A DNA stretch of 59,120 nucleotides from DATMRF01 sp035566435 (GTDB lineage: Bacteria; Verrucomicrobiota; Verrucomicrobiia; Limisphaerales; UBA8199): positions 1 through 59,120 of the forward strand of contig DATMRF010000116.1 in the NCBI GenBank assembly GCA_035566435.1, given 5' to 3'. Positions within the stretch are counted from its first letter, which is position 1. Each line of letters opens with the position of its first letter. Position numbers and translations under genes: made by a program. Shown here piece after piece: positions 17,293 to 26,589 of the stretch. The notes beneath the pieces were generated by a model that had not been told where the DNA came from, made no database searches, and saw only the letters and a program-made list of their open reading frames with translations.

Positions 17293-18804
17293 TTAAGAGA
17301 CGAAGCCGCTGCGGAGAGCGTAATAGACTTCGCTGGATTTCAATTGTTGTTTGAACTCGCGCAGGTTGGTGGCGGCGTCGATCACCGCGAGTTCGAGGCC
17401 GGCGATCTCGGCGAAATCCTCGATCATCTCCGTCGTGACGGCTTGGCTGAAGCCGGTGTGGTGAGCGCCGCCGGCGTAGATCCACGCTGCCGCTCCCACC
17501 GAAAGGTTCGGCTTGGGAATCCAGAGGGCGCGCGCCACCGGGAGTTTGGGCAGCGGTTTCTGGGGAGCGATGACTTCGACTTCGTTAATGAGGAGCCGGA
17601 AGCGGTTGCCCATGTCGATCACCGAGACATTCAAACCGCGGCCGGCGGGCGTGTCAAAGACCAGCCGCACCGGGTCGGCTTTGCCCCCGATGGCGAGCGG
17701 ATGTACTTCCATCGAGGGTTTCGCCTTGGCGATGGTGGGGCAGATTTCCAGCATGTGCGCGCCGAGAACGAGGCTGCGGTTTGCGTCCAGGTGGTAGGTG
17801 TAATCCTCCATGAACGAGGTGCCGCCTTTCAAGCCGATCGCCATCACTTTCATCGCGCGGACGAGCGCACAGGTCTTCCAGTCGCCTTCAGCGCCGAACC
17901 CGTAGCCATCCGCCATCAAGCGCTGAGCGGAAATGCCCGGCAACTGTGCCAGGCCGTGCAAGTCTTCGAACGTGGTGGTAAATCCCTTGAAATCCCCTTG
18001 AGTCAGGAATGCGCGCAAACCCAATTCGATTCGCGCCGCTTCGCGCAGGGATTGGCGCATCGAACCGTCCTTCCGGAGCTTGGCAGCAACGGTGTAGCGA
18101 GTTTCGTACTCGGCGACTAGGTGGTCGATTTGTTTATCGTTCGCGGCGTTAACGCGCTGTACCAGGTCGCCCACGCCGTAGCCATTGACCGAATAGCCGA
18201 ACTGCATTTGGGCGGACACTTTGTCGCCTTCGGTCACGGCGACCTCGCGCATATTGTCGCCGAAGCGGCAGAAGCGGGCACCTTGCCAGTCGTGCCATGC
18301 GGCAGCTGCGCGGCACCAGGCGCCGAGCTGCTGTTGCACCTCGGCCCGCTGCCAATGGCCGACCACCACCTTCCGGTTCAGGCGCATGCGGCTCATGATG
18401 AAGCCATGCTCGCGGTCGCCATGAGCGGCCTGGTTGAGGTTCATGAAATCCATGTCAATCGAGGACCAGGGGATGTCGCGATTGAACTGGGTGTGGAGGT
18501 GGGCGAGGGGTTTGCGCAGGTTTTTCAGCCCGTTGATCCACATCTTGGAGGGGGAAAAAGTATGGCACCAGGTAATCAGGCCAATGCAATTCGGGTCGTT
18601 GTTGGCATCCCGGCAAAGGGCGCTGACCTCCGCCGGCGTTTTAACCACCGGTTTGAACACCACCTGCACGGGGATAGCGGCCGCGGCGTCGAGGGCGACA
18701 GCGATTTGCTGCGCATTCGCAGCGACCTGCTTAAGGGTCGTCGGGCCGTATAAATGCTGGCTGCCGGTGACGAACCAGACTTCCAGGTTTTTGAGGTCGA
18801 TCAT
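17293..18804 (-). CDS. araA: L-arabinose isomerase
   Basis: A 503-residue L-arabinose isomerase, which converts L-arabinose to L-ribulose in the cytoplasm with a divalent metal. The opening EVWFVTGSQHLYGPTTL is diagnostic. Metal and catalytic residues lie in GGTSFMEDYTYHLD, LEICPTIAKAKPSMEVHP and YAGGAHHTGFSQAVT. Full length for the family (about 500). It stands alone: no kinase (araB) or epimerase (araD) is in the window, so the rest of the pathway must be elsewhere. It is convergent with the polysaccharide operon. Secreted and sugar-active proteins nearby fit a plant-polysaccharide lifestyle. Confidence 0.97.
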   Translation of the reverse strand: MIDLKNLEVWFVTGSQHLYGPTTLKQVAANAQQIAVALDAAAAIPVQVVFKPVVKTPAEVSALCRDANNDPNCIGLITWCHTFSPSKMWINGLKNLRKPLAHLHTQFNRDIPWSSIDMDFMNLNQAAHGDREHGFIMSRMRLNRKVVVGHWQRAEVQQQLGAWCRAAAAWHDWQGARFCRFGDNMREVAVTEGDKVSAQMQFGYSVNGYGVGDLVQRVNAANDKQIDHLVAEYETRYTVAAKLRKDGSMRQSLREAARIELGLRAFLTQGDFKGFTTTFEDLHGLAQLPGISAQRLMADGYGFGAEGDWKTCALVRAMKVMAIGLKGGTSFMEDYTYHLDANRSLVLGAHMLEICPTIAKAKPSMEVHPLAIGGKADPVRLVFDTPAGRGLNVSVIDMGNRFRLLINEVEVIAPQKPLPKLPVARALWIPKPNLSVGAAAWIYAGGAHHTGFSQAVTTEMIEDFAEIAGLELAVIDAATNLREFKQQLKSSEVYYALRSGFVS

Positions 18805-19470
18805 TGCCTGTTCTCTTTAAGGAAAACCGGGGCGACATGCAATGCCTGAGAGTAGTGGAACAGGCGGAGAGTCAAATCACAAAGCCAGTTTGGGGGCCAG
18901 AAACACAGTTTTGTGAAAGTGCGGCAGCCATAACGGTTCAGCCCGGAGGGTTTAACGCAAAGGTGCAAAGGCGCTACCAAAGGCCCGCAAAGTGACCGCG
19001 GAACACGCGAAATACGCGCAGAGTGGAAGGAACAGCTTCTTGTCTGAGGCCAAACCCGGTCCCTGCCATTGCGCCTCTGCACCTTTGCCCCGCTAGGGCA
19101 AAATTAGAACCAACATGTTGGTCGCAACGAAGAAAAGCTATTGGCGTCCAAGCTATTGCGAAGCCTCTTTTTCCCAGCGAAGTGTGGGAAAAAGGGTGCA
19201 GTGCTATCTCCAAGGATGCAGCAATTTCAGCAAGATTCCGCTAGACGTGAGCCTTTGGGTTCTCTGCGCTCATCGCGGCTCTGCGGTTTGCTTGTTCGGC
19301 GGATTTGGTTGCGGCTTCGCTGCGCTGCGTCCTTGCATCAAGACCTGCTTGCATGGTTACATGCTGAGGAGGCGCTCGTCAGATGCAGCAACGAAGTGCC
19401 CGCCAGAGCGTGAAGTTTGCGAAGGATTTGAGACTCCTTACGTCGTCTCCTACAATTATAAAACCAGGTC
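18805..19470. other. Intergenic region with hairpins
   Basis: No gene seen. A hairpin with 10-bp arms (19167-19176 and 19185-19194, CTTTTTCCCA/TGGGAAAAAG) could end transcription of the 807-residue gene. A 14-bp palindrome ACCAACATGTTGGT sits at 19109-19122. Words GCAAAGGTGCAAAGGCGC (about 18957) and GCCTCTGCACCTTTGC (about 19072) form an imperfect inverted pair. Confidence 0.5.
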
Positions 19471-21894
19471 TTAAGAGGCGCTCATCAGATCCAGCAACGA
19501 ACTACGGATCGTGAGCGCGAGCAGGTCATTGATGACATCGAGCACAATGAACTTGCGGACCCGGCCCCAGATTTCGGTTTCGTATGCGGTTCCGATGTGC
19601 AGCAGCAGGGAATCGAGCATTTCACGAGTATCCTCTCGCGCGAGAATACGCTCGAAACCACTCCGGACTGCGGGCAGGGAGACATGCGCGATGTTGGTAT
19701 GCTCGAGCGTGGCGTCGAGGGCGAGGCGCAGCAGCACAGCAATCTCTCCGGAGGAAAGCCCAGCCTCGCCCGGCCGGGTCCGGGTAGTTGCGCGCTTGGA
19801 GAGGAGAAGGTAAAGGGCGCGGAAACGGATTCTCTGCGCCGGGGGTTCGAGCCAGGGTTCCGGCCGGAGCAGTTGGAGCACCGTGCGGGCCGGGTCGTCC
19901 GGCTGGCTGAGGCGCGCCTGCAGCGGGGTTCCCATAATCCGTTCATCTTCCCACCAGCCGGGGATCTCCTCGAGCGGGCGACGGGCTTCGCGGGCCATGC
20001 GCAGGTCAAAATCCCGCACCAGCCGGAGCTCTTTGTGAAGGTAACCGTAGGCGAGCGGGGTCAGCACCGCTTTGCGCAGCCGGAGCGGCAGAGGCACCAA
20101 ATCCGGAAGGTCCAGGCGGACTTCGAGCTTGCCGCTGTGCTGCTCGAGGGCGGTGCGCAAGCAGAGTTCCCAGCAGCCCTCGATTCTCGGCAGGCGGTCA
20201 TGCAGGTTCATGCCCGCCAGAAGTGAAATCGCGGCCGTGTGGGTCACCTCGCGATTCAGCAAAGGTGTAAGACCGTACCTGCTGGCAAGACCGTAAAGAA
20301 AGTCATAGGCCGTAACGTTCCGTACTTCCCCGCGAGCGGCGCGCCAATCGGAAAACTGTTGCAATGTGCACTGCCAGAGCACTTGTTCTTCCTGCTCCTG
20401 AATGCAGCCCAGGCCGCTTTCATGCAGCGCGAAGGCATAAGCGCTGCGCAGCATCGCGTGGCCGCGCGGCCCCTTCCACTTCCCGTGCTCCTGTTCGAGC
20501 TCCCAGGGTTTGAGCTGCGTGCCGGCCCAGCCAAAATACCTTGGAGCAACACGGTGCAGGGCGGTAAACGCGGAGACCCCAAACCGCGAAAGGATTTGCG
20601 GCGAGACCTCGTCGAACAGCCGTGCCCAGCCCCGAAAAGCACGGGCCGTTTCATAGTTCAGTTCCCCGTCGCTCCCAAAAAGCTGAGGCTCTGCCGCCTG
20701 CACCTGTTCCATAACGGTGCGAGCGACATGATCGAGCCCGTCCCAGATGGCTTGGCGGCTGTCGTGACAAATTCGCTGCGGCCAGGCGGAAACCCTGCCG
20801 AGTACCTCCGGCGGGAGATTGCCGCGGCCGATTTGGTCGAGGCAGCGAGTCAACACCGCTCGCCAATCAAAGAGCCCGCTCTCGCGGAGGAGCGAAGGAG
20901 CGACTCGCACGCCCAGAGAAAGAAAGGCGTCTTCCCAATCCGTGCGTCCGAACGCGCCAATATTCCAGCGCGGCTGGCCCGCCTCGAATGTGACGAGCCG
21001 GAGCCCATACTTGATTTGCCAAAGCGCAGCGTGAATGAGCAGGTCGGCGGCGCGGTCATCGGTGAGCTCCTGCCGGAGGGTCAGCTTCCAGGGTCTTACC
21101 GGTGGGTCTTCGCCGCGGGTGATACCCGGAAAAGCAACTTCTGCCACCGCGCTCGAACGGATCAGGCGAAAGCCCGTGCTCCGGAGGAAGTGGCGCAAAT
21201 CCGCGTTTTCGATATCGGCGCAGGAGCGCAAACGGTATTTATCGCAGAGCAGGTAGCGCAAATAGGCCGGCGCACGTCGTTCGAAAATCGCCTGTTGCCG
21301 CGACGAGAGCGACGCCAATGCGGCGGGCGGCGCGCCATGAGACAGCGGGCAAAGGAGCGCTTTAGGATAAGAACCCAGAAAGCCTTCAACGCCGGGCCTG
21401 ACCGAATGCCACGCGGTGAGGATCAGCAGTGAGTCGTAGTCCGGCGTTTGTTGCACGTTTGCGACGCTCGCCATCGTGCTGGCGATCCGAAAGACCCGCT
21501 CGAAGTGTGGAATCTCAAGCTCCTGGGCGCTTGCTCCGGTTCCGCGCAAACTCCGGTACTCCGCCTCGGCTAAGGGAAAACGGCTGGAGATTACCCGAGC
21601 TTTCTCCAGCAGCAGAGCGTCAAACTCAGGCAGTTGAATGCAGGCGCGGGCCTCGTCCGGATTGGGCGAGAGAGAGGAAGGAATTGGCCAGCCGTACGCT
21701 CCATGACGGATTGGTGGAGTACTGGGGTAATGGGTAGCTGGAGCCAGTTTAGCGGCGAGTGGCAGCGGTTCCGATGAGGTGACGTCCGCCGGAACGGCAG
21801 GGGGCGGCGAAAGAGGCGCACCGCCGTCAGTCAGCGGGCCCTTATCGTGTTGGCTCGCCAGTTGCGTTGGCACAGGCTCGGTCCACACTGCCAT
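19471..21894 (-). CDS. Hypothetical 807-residue protein
   Basis: A long, well-composed open frame that I do not recognise. The first about 75 residues are Pro/Ala/Ser-rich and likely disordered. The remainder is helical by composition, with many Trp, Arg and Leu residues and no obvious signal peptide or transmembrane segment. No nucleotide-binding or catalytic motif stands out; phrases such as LLILTAWHSVRPGVEGFLG and GYLHKELRLVRDFDLRMAR may serve as search handles. Codon use matches neighbouring genes, so it is probably a real, lineage-restricted cytoplasmic protein. No nearby gene points to a function. Confidence 0.75.
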   Translation of the reverse strand: MAVWTEPVPTQLASQHDKGPLTDGGAPLSPPPAVPADVTSSEPLPLAAKLAPATHYPSTPPIRHGAYGWPIPSSLSPNPDEARACIQLPEFDALLLEKARVISSRFPLAEAEYRSLRGTGASAQELEIPHFERVFRIASTMASVANVQQTPDYDSLLILTAWHSVRPGVEGFLGSYPKALLCPLSHGAPPAALASLSSRQQAIFERRAPAYLRYLLCDKYRLRSCADIENADLRHFLRSTGFRLIRSSAVAEVAFPGITRGEDPPVRPWKLTLRQELTDDRAADLLIHAALWQIKYGLRLVTFEAGQPRWNIGAFGRTDWEDAFLSLGVRVAPSLLRESGLFDWRAVLTRCLDQIGRGNLPPEVLGRVSAWPQRICHDSRQAIWDGLDHVARTVMEQVQAAEPQLFGSDGELNYETARAFRGWARLFDEVSPQILSRFGVSAFTALHRVAPRYFGWAGTQLKPWELEQEHGKWKGPRGHAMLRSAYAFALHESGLGCIQEQEEQVLWQCTLQQFSDWRAARGEVRNVTAYDFLYGLASRYGLTPLLNREVTHTAAISLLAGMNLHDRLPRIEGCWELCLRTALEQHSGKLEVRLDLPDLVPLPLRLRKAVLTPLAYGYLHKELRLVRDFDLRMAREARRPLEEIPGWWEDERIMGTPLQARLSQPDDPARTVLQLLRPEPWLEPPAQRIRFRALYLLLSKRATTRTRPGEAGLSSGEIAVLLRLALDATLEHTNIAHVSLPAVRSGFERILAREDTREMLDSLLLHIGTAYETEIWGRVRKFIVLDVINDLLALTIRSSLLDLMSAS

Positions 21895-22013
21895 GACAAA
21901 AGGCTAACACAGAGGCGGCGTAGAAGGCCATACTTTTGTGACAGGAATGGAGTGATGGAGTGGTGGATAGTTGATAGTTGGGGTGAAGGGCGCAGAGGGT
22001 CCTTTGATGGGCT

Positions 22014-22262
22014 TTATCTCTTTAGCCGGAAAAACTGCTGCGGTGCTGAAGGCGCCAGGACGAAGGGCTTAGGCACGTTGGAGACGACGTTCCAGGGTCC
22101 GACAAGAGATGGCGCCTGGAGCAGGCTGGCGGCTCCGTCGCTCCAATAGAGGACCGTTGCGTCCGGGAACCGGGCCCAGGCCAACCCGGGCGGGTCGGTC
22201 GGTCCGTTGAGGGAGCACAAGCTCAATGCGACCGCGAAGCAAGCAGCGATCCGCAGCATCAT
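22014..22262 (-). CDS. Small secreted protein with GPW-FFRL module
   Basis: An 82-residue protein: a hydrophobic signal-like start (about residues 3-18) and then almost nothing but one short module, LLQAPSLVGPWNVVSNV followed by PQQFFRLKR at the end. The same LQ-x-S-x-x-x-GxW ... FFRL pattern closes several large exoproteins in this window. It may be a free-standing copy of that module or the surviving end of a larger secreted protein. It lies 119 bp after the start of the 807-residue gene on the same strand. Confidence 0.6.
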   Translation of the reverse strand: MMLRIAACFAVALSLCSLNGPTDPPGLAWARFPDATVLYWSDGAASLLQAPSLVGPWNVVSNVPKPFVLAPSAPQQFFRLKR

Positions 22263-22271
22263 AATTCATTG

Positions 22272-22329
22272 CGCCGCGCGAGGTCACACGGCCTAAGGGA
22301 ATTTGTAGGCCGCGTGACCTCACGCGGCG
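22272..22329. repeat. Long inverted repeat (hairpin)
   Basis: Near-perfect arms of about 23 bp (22272-22294, and 22306-22329) around an 11-bp loop, built on CGCGAGGTCACACGGCC and its complement. It lies between the SGNH-TPR gene end and the small secreted gene, both on the minus strand, and could be an intergenic terminator or a dispersed extragenic palindrome. Confidence 0.7.
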
Positions 22330-22498
22330 AGACTTTTGTTGCCCTGAGCAAGGTTTCGGACGAGGCCATTCACCATTCACCAATCACCGACCACCAAATA
22401 CCGAGCAAGAATCATGTTTCGTTGTCGCTCTGGCGACGAAAAAGGAGGTTGGGACATCGTGCCCTGCGTTTAAGAGTGAACCTAACCGAGACTGAAGG

Positions 22499-25012
22499 CT
22501 ACGGCTTGGGACGCAAGGCTTCGATGTAATGCAGTGCGAGGGCGTTGGTAGGGCTTCGCCGCAGAACCTCTTGGAATTGCACCAAAGCCTGATCGGCCCG
22601 CTTCTCATTCACCAGCGCAATGCCCAGGTTCAGCCGCGCCTCCAGCAGGTCCGGCATTAGCCGGACAGCCTCCCGGAACTCTTCGGCTGCCTCAGCGGGC
22701 TGGCCTTTTCGGCCCAGCTCCAACCCTTGCAGGAAATGGGCCTGGGCCATATCCGGCGCCAAACGGACGGCCTCCGCGTATTCCGCGGCCGCCTCGCTGT
22801 GCCGCCCCGAGGCTGCCAGGCTTTGACCTGCCTCGAGCCGAAGCATCGCATCAGCCGGATTGAGTTGGACTGCGTCGGCAAAATTCGTGGCTGCGGCCTG
22901 GAACCAACCGCGGCTTTGGCAGAAGCGGGCCAGCGTCGTGAGTTCCGGCGCGCGATGAATGCGGTTCGCCAGCGCCCGTCGATAACAATCCTCCGCTTCA
23001 GTTTTTCGACCCTGCTCCTCCAAAAGCTGCCCCAGACCCAGCCAGGCCAGGCCGAACCGCGGTTTGATTGCCAAGGCACGGCGGTATTCCCGCATGGCCT
23101 CCTCGCGCCGTCCGAGCTTGGTCAGGCTCTGCGCCAGGTTCTGCAACGACCAAACATCCTGCGAATCCAGCTCGAAGGCCCGGCGGAGGGCCGCGACGGC
23201 TCTCTCGTACTGCTGTTGTTGCGCAAGGATGAGGCCCAGTTGCGACCAGCCTCCCCCGTTGCTGGGCAGCACACTCACCATCCGCTGGGCGGAAGCTTCG
23301 GCGCCGGGCAGGTCGCCGCTCAATCGTTTCAGCGCCGTCAATTGCGCGTGCAACCACGGATCATCCGGCGCAGTAGCCACCGCGGCGGCGCAAGCTTTCT
23401 GGGCCTGGCTGATGCCGGCCGGCTGCAGGGCCGGCGCCAATTGTTGCAGCCAGGTTGCGAAGCGGCGCATTCGTTCGGCATGGTTTAGCTGTCCGCTGAA
23501 CGGCGGATCGCTGAGGCGGCTGAAAATGTCCGACACCGCCGCCTGCAGGTCCCAGTCGGTCCAGGCCAGTCGATGCGCACAATCGTCCGCCGACGGCCAG
23601 AGACGGTCTGCCGTGGGTCCCGGTCGCCCTGCCATCAATTTCTCGACCTGCTCGGCAATCGTGCGGGCCAGCAAGTAGTCCCCTCCAAAAGTCAAGTGGA
23701 CATGTTCATAAAACAGGTCCTGGCCCGGCAAGCCGTCAGGGTTTTTTTCGGCGAACGTCCGCTCGGCGTCGGCCAGCAACACACGGTCTGGATCGTGCCC
23801 CGCGGCGGCTTTTCGGATTAAATCGTTAAGCCGGCTGTCGCATCGGAACCGCAGCGTGTCGAGGTCACGGGCTGCCTGGAAATGGCGCTGCGCTTCAGGG
23901 ATTTGACCCAGCGCCAGCGCGCAGGTGCCTTGTCGAAAGCGGAGTTCCGCGACGCGTTCATCGAGCCGCGCGGCCTCCCCGAAACGGGCGGCGGCATCCT
24001 GCATTCGCCCGGCCTGCTGAGCTTCTATACCGCGTTGGTAGATTTGTTCCCACCTCAGCTTGTCCGCCTCGGATAAGTCTTCCCGATGCGCCGACGCAAA
24101 TGGAGCACAGTCCTTGAGGTTTACAGCAACGGTGCTGACCACGATGCCGGCACCTCGGCTACGTCCGGCTGCGACGATGTCGTCCAGGTTCCGCTGAAAG
24201 TGATGATAGACCGCATTGAGGCGCAGGTCATCAAGTGGCACCTGGTGATTCGTGAACATCATCATCCCGCCCCATTCGTCTTGCTCCTCCGGAAGTGTCC
24301 GCATCCGCTTTGCCAGAGAGTCGAGCCATTGCCCGGTGCGCGTCGCGCGGAATGCCAGGCCCGCCCGGATGACCGGCAGCGGAGGAGTCGCGGGTCCGAA
24401 CACCGTGCCGGCCCCGAACGGTCCAACGACTTCGTTGTTGCCCATGTAGATTACCCAGATGTCCCCGTCCGCTCGCGCGCAGTTCCGCGCGATCGGCAGG
24501 ATCGCGTGGGAGTTAATTGCGGTCATCGCGGCGTTGACCACTTCGAAGCGCACGCCGGGGTGTCGCAGGCTCAGCAGCGCCTCCAACATCCGCGGCAACC
24601 CAAAGCGCGGCTGCGGATCGCCATACGCTGCTGACTCGCCGAAAACAAAGATCCGGATCGTGCCGGCGCGCTTGACGCGAGGAATCGCAATCGGGCAAGG
24701 GGTGCGCGCCATCTGCGGCCCAAAGAAACGCCAGCCGAACTTGTTATTTTGGACGAGCAGTTGCTTGCCTTCGACCGAAGTCGGCAACAGAAAAGCGGTG
24801 GGGTGGCCATAACCGGCGAACCTCAAGCCTAGTTCGAGCACGCCCAGGCAGACCACCGGCGCAACCACTAACGCCAGCAGCCGGAAGCACCAGAGTTTCC
24901 ATCCGCTGACGCGTTGCGTCGTTGAGGGCGCTGGTTTGCGCAAGTGCTGTGGTTTCGGGTTCCGGCCAGAAGCGGAAGGTTGGTCCGACGAGTTTCGCCG
25001 CTTTCGCTTCAT
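22499..25012 (-). CDS. Membrane-anchored SGNH-like hydrolase fused to TPR array
   Basis: A protein of about 837 residues. After a very basic, Pro-rich cytoplasmic start there is one transmembrane helix (WCFRLLALVVAPVVCLGVLE). The next domain has SGNH/GDSL features: IFVFGESAAYGDP (nucleophile block), VIYMGNNEVVGPFG (Asn block) and YEHVHLTFGGDYLLA (catalytic His block). From about residue 340 come TPR units, densest in the last 350 residues (for example AVAALRRAFELDSQDVWSLQNL and AEEFREAVRLMPDLLEARLNLG). Known relatives act on exported carbohydrates or sit in cell-surface assembly complexes; the function here is not known. ATG 25012 has AAGGAG directly adjoining it, too close to act, so an upstream TTG (25048) remains possible. 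Confidence 0.85.
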   Translation of the reverse strand: MKRKRRNSSDQPSASGRNPKPQHLRKPAPSTTQRVSGWKLWCFRLLALVVAPVVCLGVLELGLRFAGYGHPTAFLLPTSVEGKQLLVQNNKFGWRFFGPQMARTPCPIAIPRVKRAGTIRIFVFGESAAYGDPQPRFGLPRMLEALLSLRHPGVRFEVVNAAMTAINSHAILPIARNCARADGDIWVIYMGNNEVVGPFGAGTVFGPATPPLPVIRAGLAFRATRTGQWLDSLAKRMRTLPEEQDEWGGMMMFTNHQVPLDDLRLNAVYHHFQRNLDDIVAAGRSRGAGIVVSTVAVNLKDCAPFASAHREDLSEADKLRWEQIYQRGIEAQQAGRMQDAAARFGEAARLDERVAELRFRQGTCALALGQIPEAQRHFQAARDLDTLRFRCDSRLNDLIRKAAAGHDPDRVLLADAERTFAEKNPDGLPGQDLFYEHVHLTFGGDYLLARTIAEQVEKLMAGRPGPTADRLWPSADDCAHRLAWTDWDLQAAVSDIFSRLSDPPFSGQLNHAERMRRFATWLQQLAPALQPAGISQAQKACAAAVATAPDDPWLHAQLTALKRLSGDLPGAEASAQRMVSVLPSNGGGWSQLGLILAQQQQYERAVAALRRAFELDSQDVWSLQNLAQSLTKLGRREEAMREYRRALAIKPRFGLAWLGLGQLLEEQGRKTEAEDCYRRALANRIHRAPELTTLARFCQSRGWFQAAATNFADAVQLNPADAMLRLEAGQSLAASGRHSEAAAEYAEAVRLAPDMAQAHFLQGLELGRKGQPAEAAEEFREAVRLMPDLLEARLNLGIALVNEKRADQALVQFQEVLRRSPTNALALHYIEALRPKP

Positions 25013-25192
25013 CTCCTTGCGGCGCGCTGGCCCGGCCAAGGCCGCCAAGGCTCCGTTCGGTCCGGGTGAGAGTGGTTCACGGTAAAAAGCTAGCTCCCTG
25101 CGGAAGGGCCGGTCAAGGCGCTATTCTGGCCAACCGGGAGCGCCGGCGCCCTTGCTCGTGATTTCAAAACCAGCCTGACCCCACAGCGCCTG

Positions 25193-26140
25193 CTACCGCT
25201 GACGCACGAGGGGCAGGAGCTCAGAAACATTCACTTGGCGCGATTTCTGGGCGATGTCTCCCGAGTAGCGGCCTTGCATCGAGCGCGCCTCCTCCAACAG
25301 CGAAGCGAACACTTGCTTTAGCTGCTCCGTGCTGAGTGAGCGCCCGCTGGCGTAGTAGCGTTTGGCGACCTGTCCGAGCGCATAAGTCGTTGCGAAACCA
25401 AACGCCGAGCCGGCGGCCTGTCCAGCCAACCCGCCCAGCAGGCCCCCCGCCAATCCGCGCGTCAACCCGCCGATGAGCCGTCGGGTGAATCCCTCGAAGA
25501 CTTGTGAGGTTAGACCGATGCCGACCGTGGTGAGAAAGTCTTTGACGTGCCCGCGGTCCAGTTCGTAGCCAAAACGCTTGCCAATCTGATAAACCATTCG
25601 CATCTGCAAAGGAACAATGGCCATGGTCGCCAGCGTGTGCGGCATTATCTCCAACGCCCCATTCAGAATGGCGGCGTTCAAAATCATGTGGTCCACTTCC
25701 GTTTCCCGCCCCGTATCGATGGCCGGGGGCGCCGGCGGGGCCAACGGTTCTTTCGCGATGGCTTGCGCCGCCTCTTCGTGAGCGTCCACGGACGAGCCAT
25801 CGAGGTTCAGGGCCTGCCGTAAGGCGTTGAGGAACTGCTGTTCCGGGTCTTTCAGAACTCCGTCGGCGTGGCAAACGCAAACGGCCATCTCGTAAGCGAG
25901 CGCCTTGGCCGCCGGGCTCTGCAACTGCGCCGCCGCCGCCACAAGGGAGAGCCTTCCTCCCAGAACATCCTGGTACGCGGCCGCCAGGTCCAGGTGCTCT
26001 CCGGAAAAACCATTTACGATTCCCTCAATCCGGGCGCGCTCCGCCTCGTCCTGCGCTCCGTCCGCGAAAGCGGCCAGAATGCAGATGCAAATGATTGCCC
26101 GGTGTTCCTGCTCATTTATCGGTTGAGATTGGATTGACAT
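25193..26140 (-). CDS. TerB-like / DUF697 membrane-associated protein
   Basis: A 315-residue protein with two parts. The N-terminal about 130 residues form a TerB-like helical domain (CICILAAFADGAQDEAER and VCVCHADGVLKDPEQQFL show the acidic metal-binding repeats). The C-terminal part is a DUF697/YcjF-like domain: MRMVYQIGKRFGYEL, DFLTTVGIGL, then a Gly-rich hydrophobic stretch GLAGGLLGGLAGQAAG and FATTYALGQVAKRYY. TerB-type domains are linked to tellurite resistance and membrane stress; the combination with DUF697 is seen in other bacteria, but its role is unclear. It appears to be a single gene. Confidence 0.82.
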   Translation of the reverse strand: MSIQSQPINEQEHRAIICICILAAFADGAQDEAERARIEGIVNGFSGEHLDLAAAYQDVLGGRLSLVAAAAQLQSPAAKALAYEMAVCVCHADGVLKDPEQQFLNALRQALNLDGSSVDAHEEAAQAIAKEPLAPPAPPAIDTGRETEVDHMILNAAILNGALEIMPHTLATMAIVPLQMRMVYQIGKRFGYELDRGHVKDFLTTVGIGLTSQVFEGFTRRLIGGLTRGLAGGLLGGLAGQAAGSAFGFATTYALGQVAKRYYASGRSLSTEQLKQVFASLLEEARSMQGRYSGDIAQKSRQVNVSELLPLVRQR

Positions 26141-26212
26141 GCCCTGAGTATCGCCCGCTCACTCGGCAGGTCCAATTGTAATTTTATAGGTGTTTTGTAA
26201 TCTCACGCTTGG

Positions 26213-26392
26213 CTCCCTCCTTGCTCCCGTGCCGTCGCCGCCAACGCCTGCCTGCGCTTCGCCGCCAGCGGTTACCCTGTCCTGGAACTGGAGGGCGGCT
26301 TCGAAACCTGGAAAGAGTATCAACTCGAAATCGAAGAAGAGCCGACTCACCGCTACAAAGGCAGCACCCAAATGCTCGCCGGCAAGCACTGA
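26213..26392 (+). pseudogene. Rhodanese C-terminal fragment
   Basis: A short open stretch reads CSRAVAANACLRFAASGY then PVLELEGGFETWKEY and ends about 20 residues later at a TGA (26390-26392). This is the end of a rhodanese-like sulfurtransferase domain (the LxGGxxxW pattern is diagnostic), but the N-terminal two thirds are missing and upstream frames do not continue it. The surrounding 26141-26589 has no other gene. Confidence 0.6.
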
Positions 26393-26589
26393 CAACCTGC
26401 GCCTGACATGCGGGCGGCCAAAAAACCAAATTCCTATCAGGTCAGTTGCCTTCGGATAGCTGGGGCTCACTGAGCACGCTGGCGACGCTTAAGCCCTGAC
26501 GGTGGTGATTGGCAGAAATCAAACCGTGTCATTTTCCAGGCGAACCCAACTTCGGTCAAGGCGCGAGGTTGGCCTCCCCTTCGTGCCCG

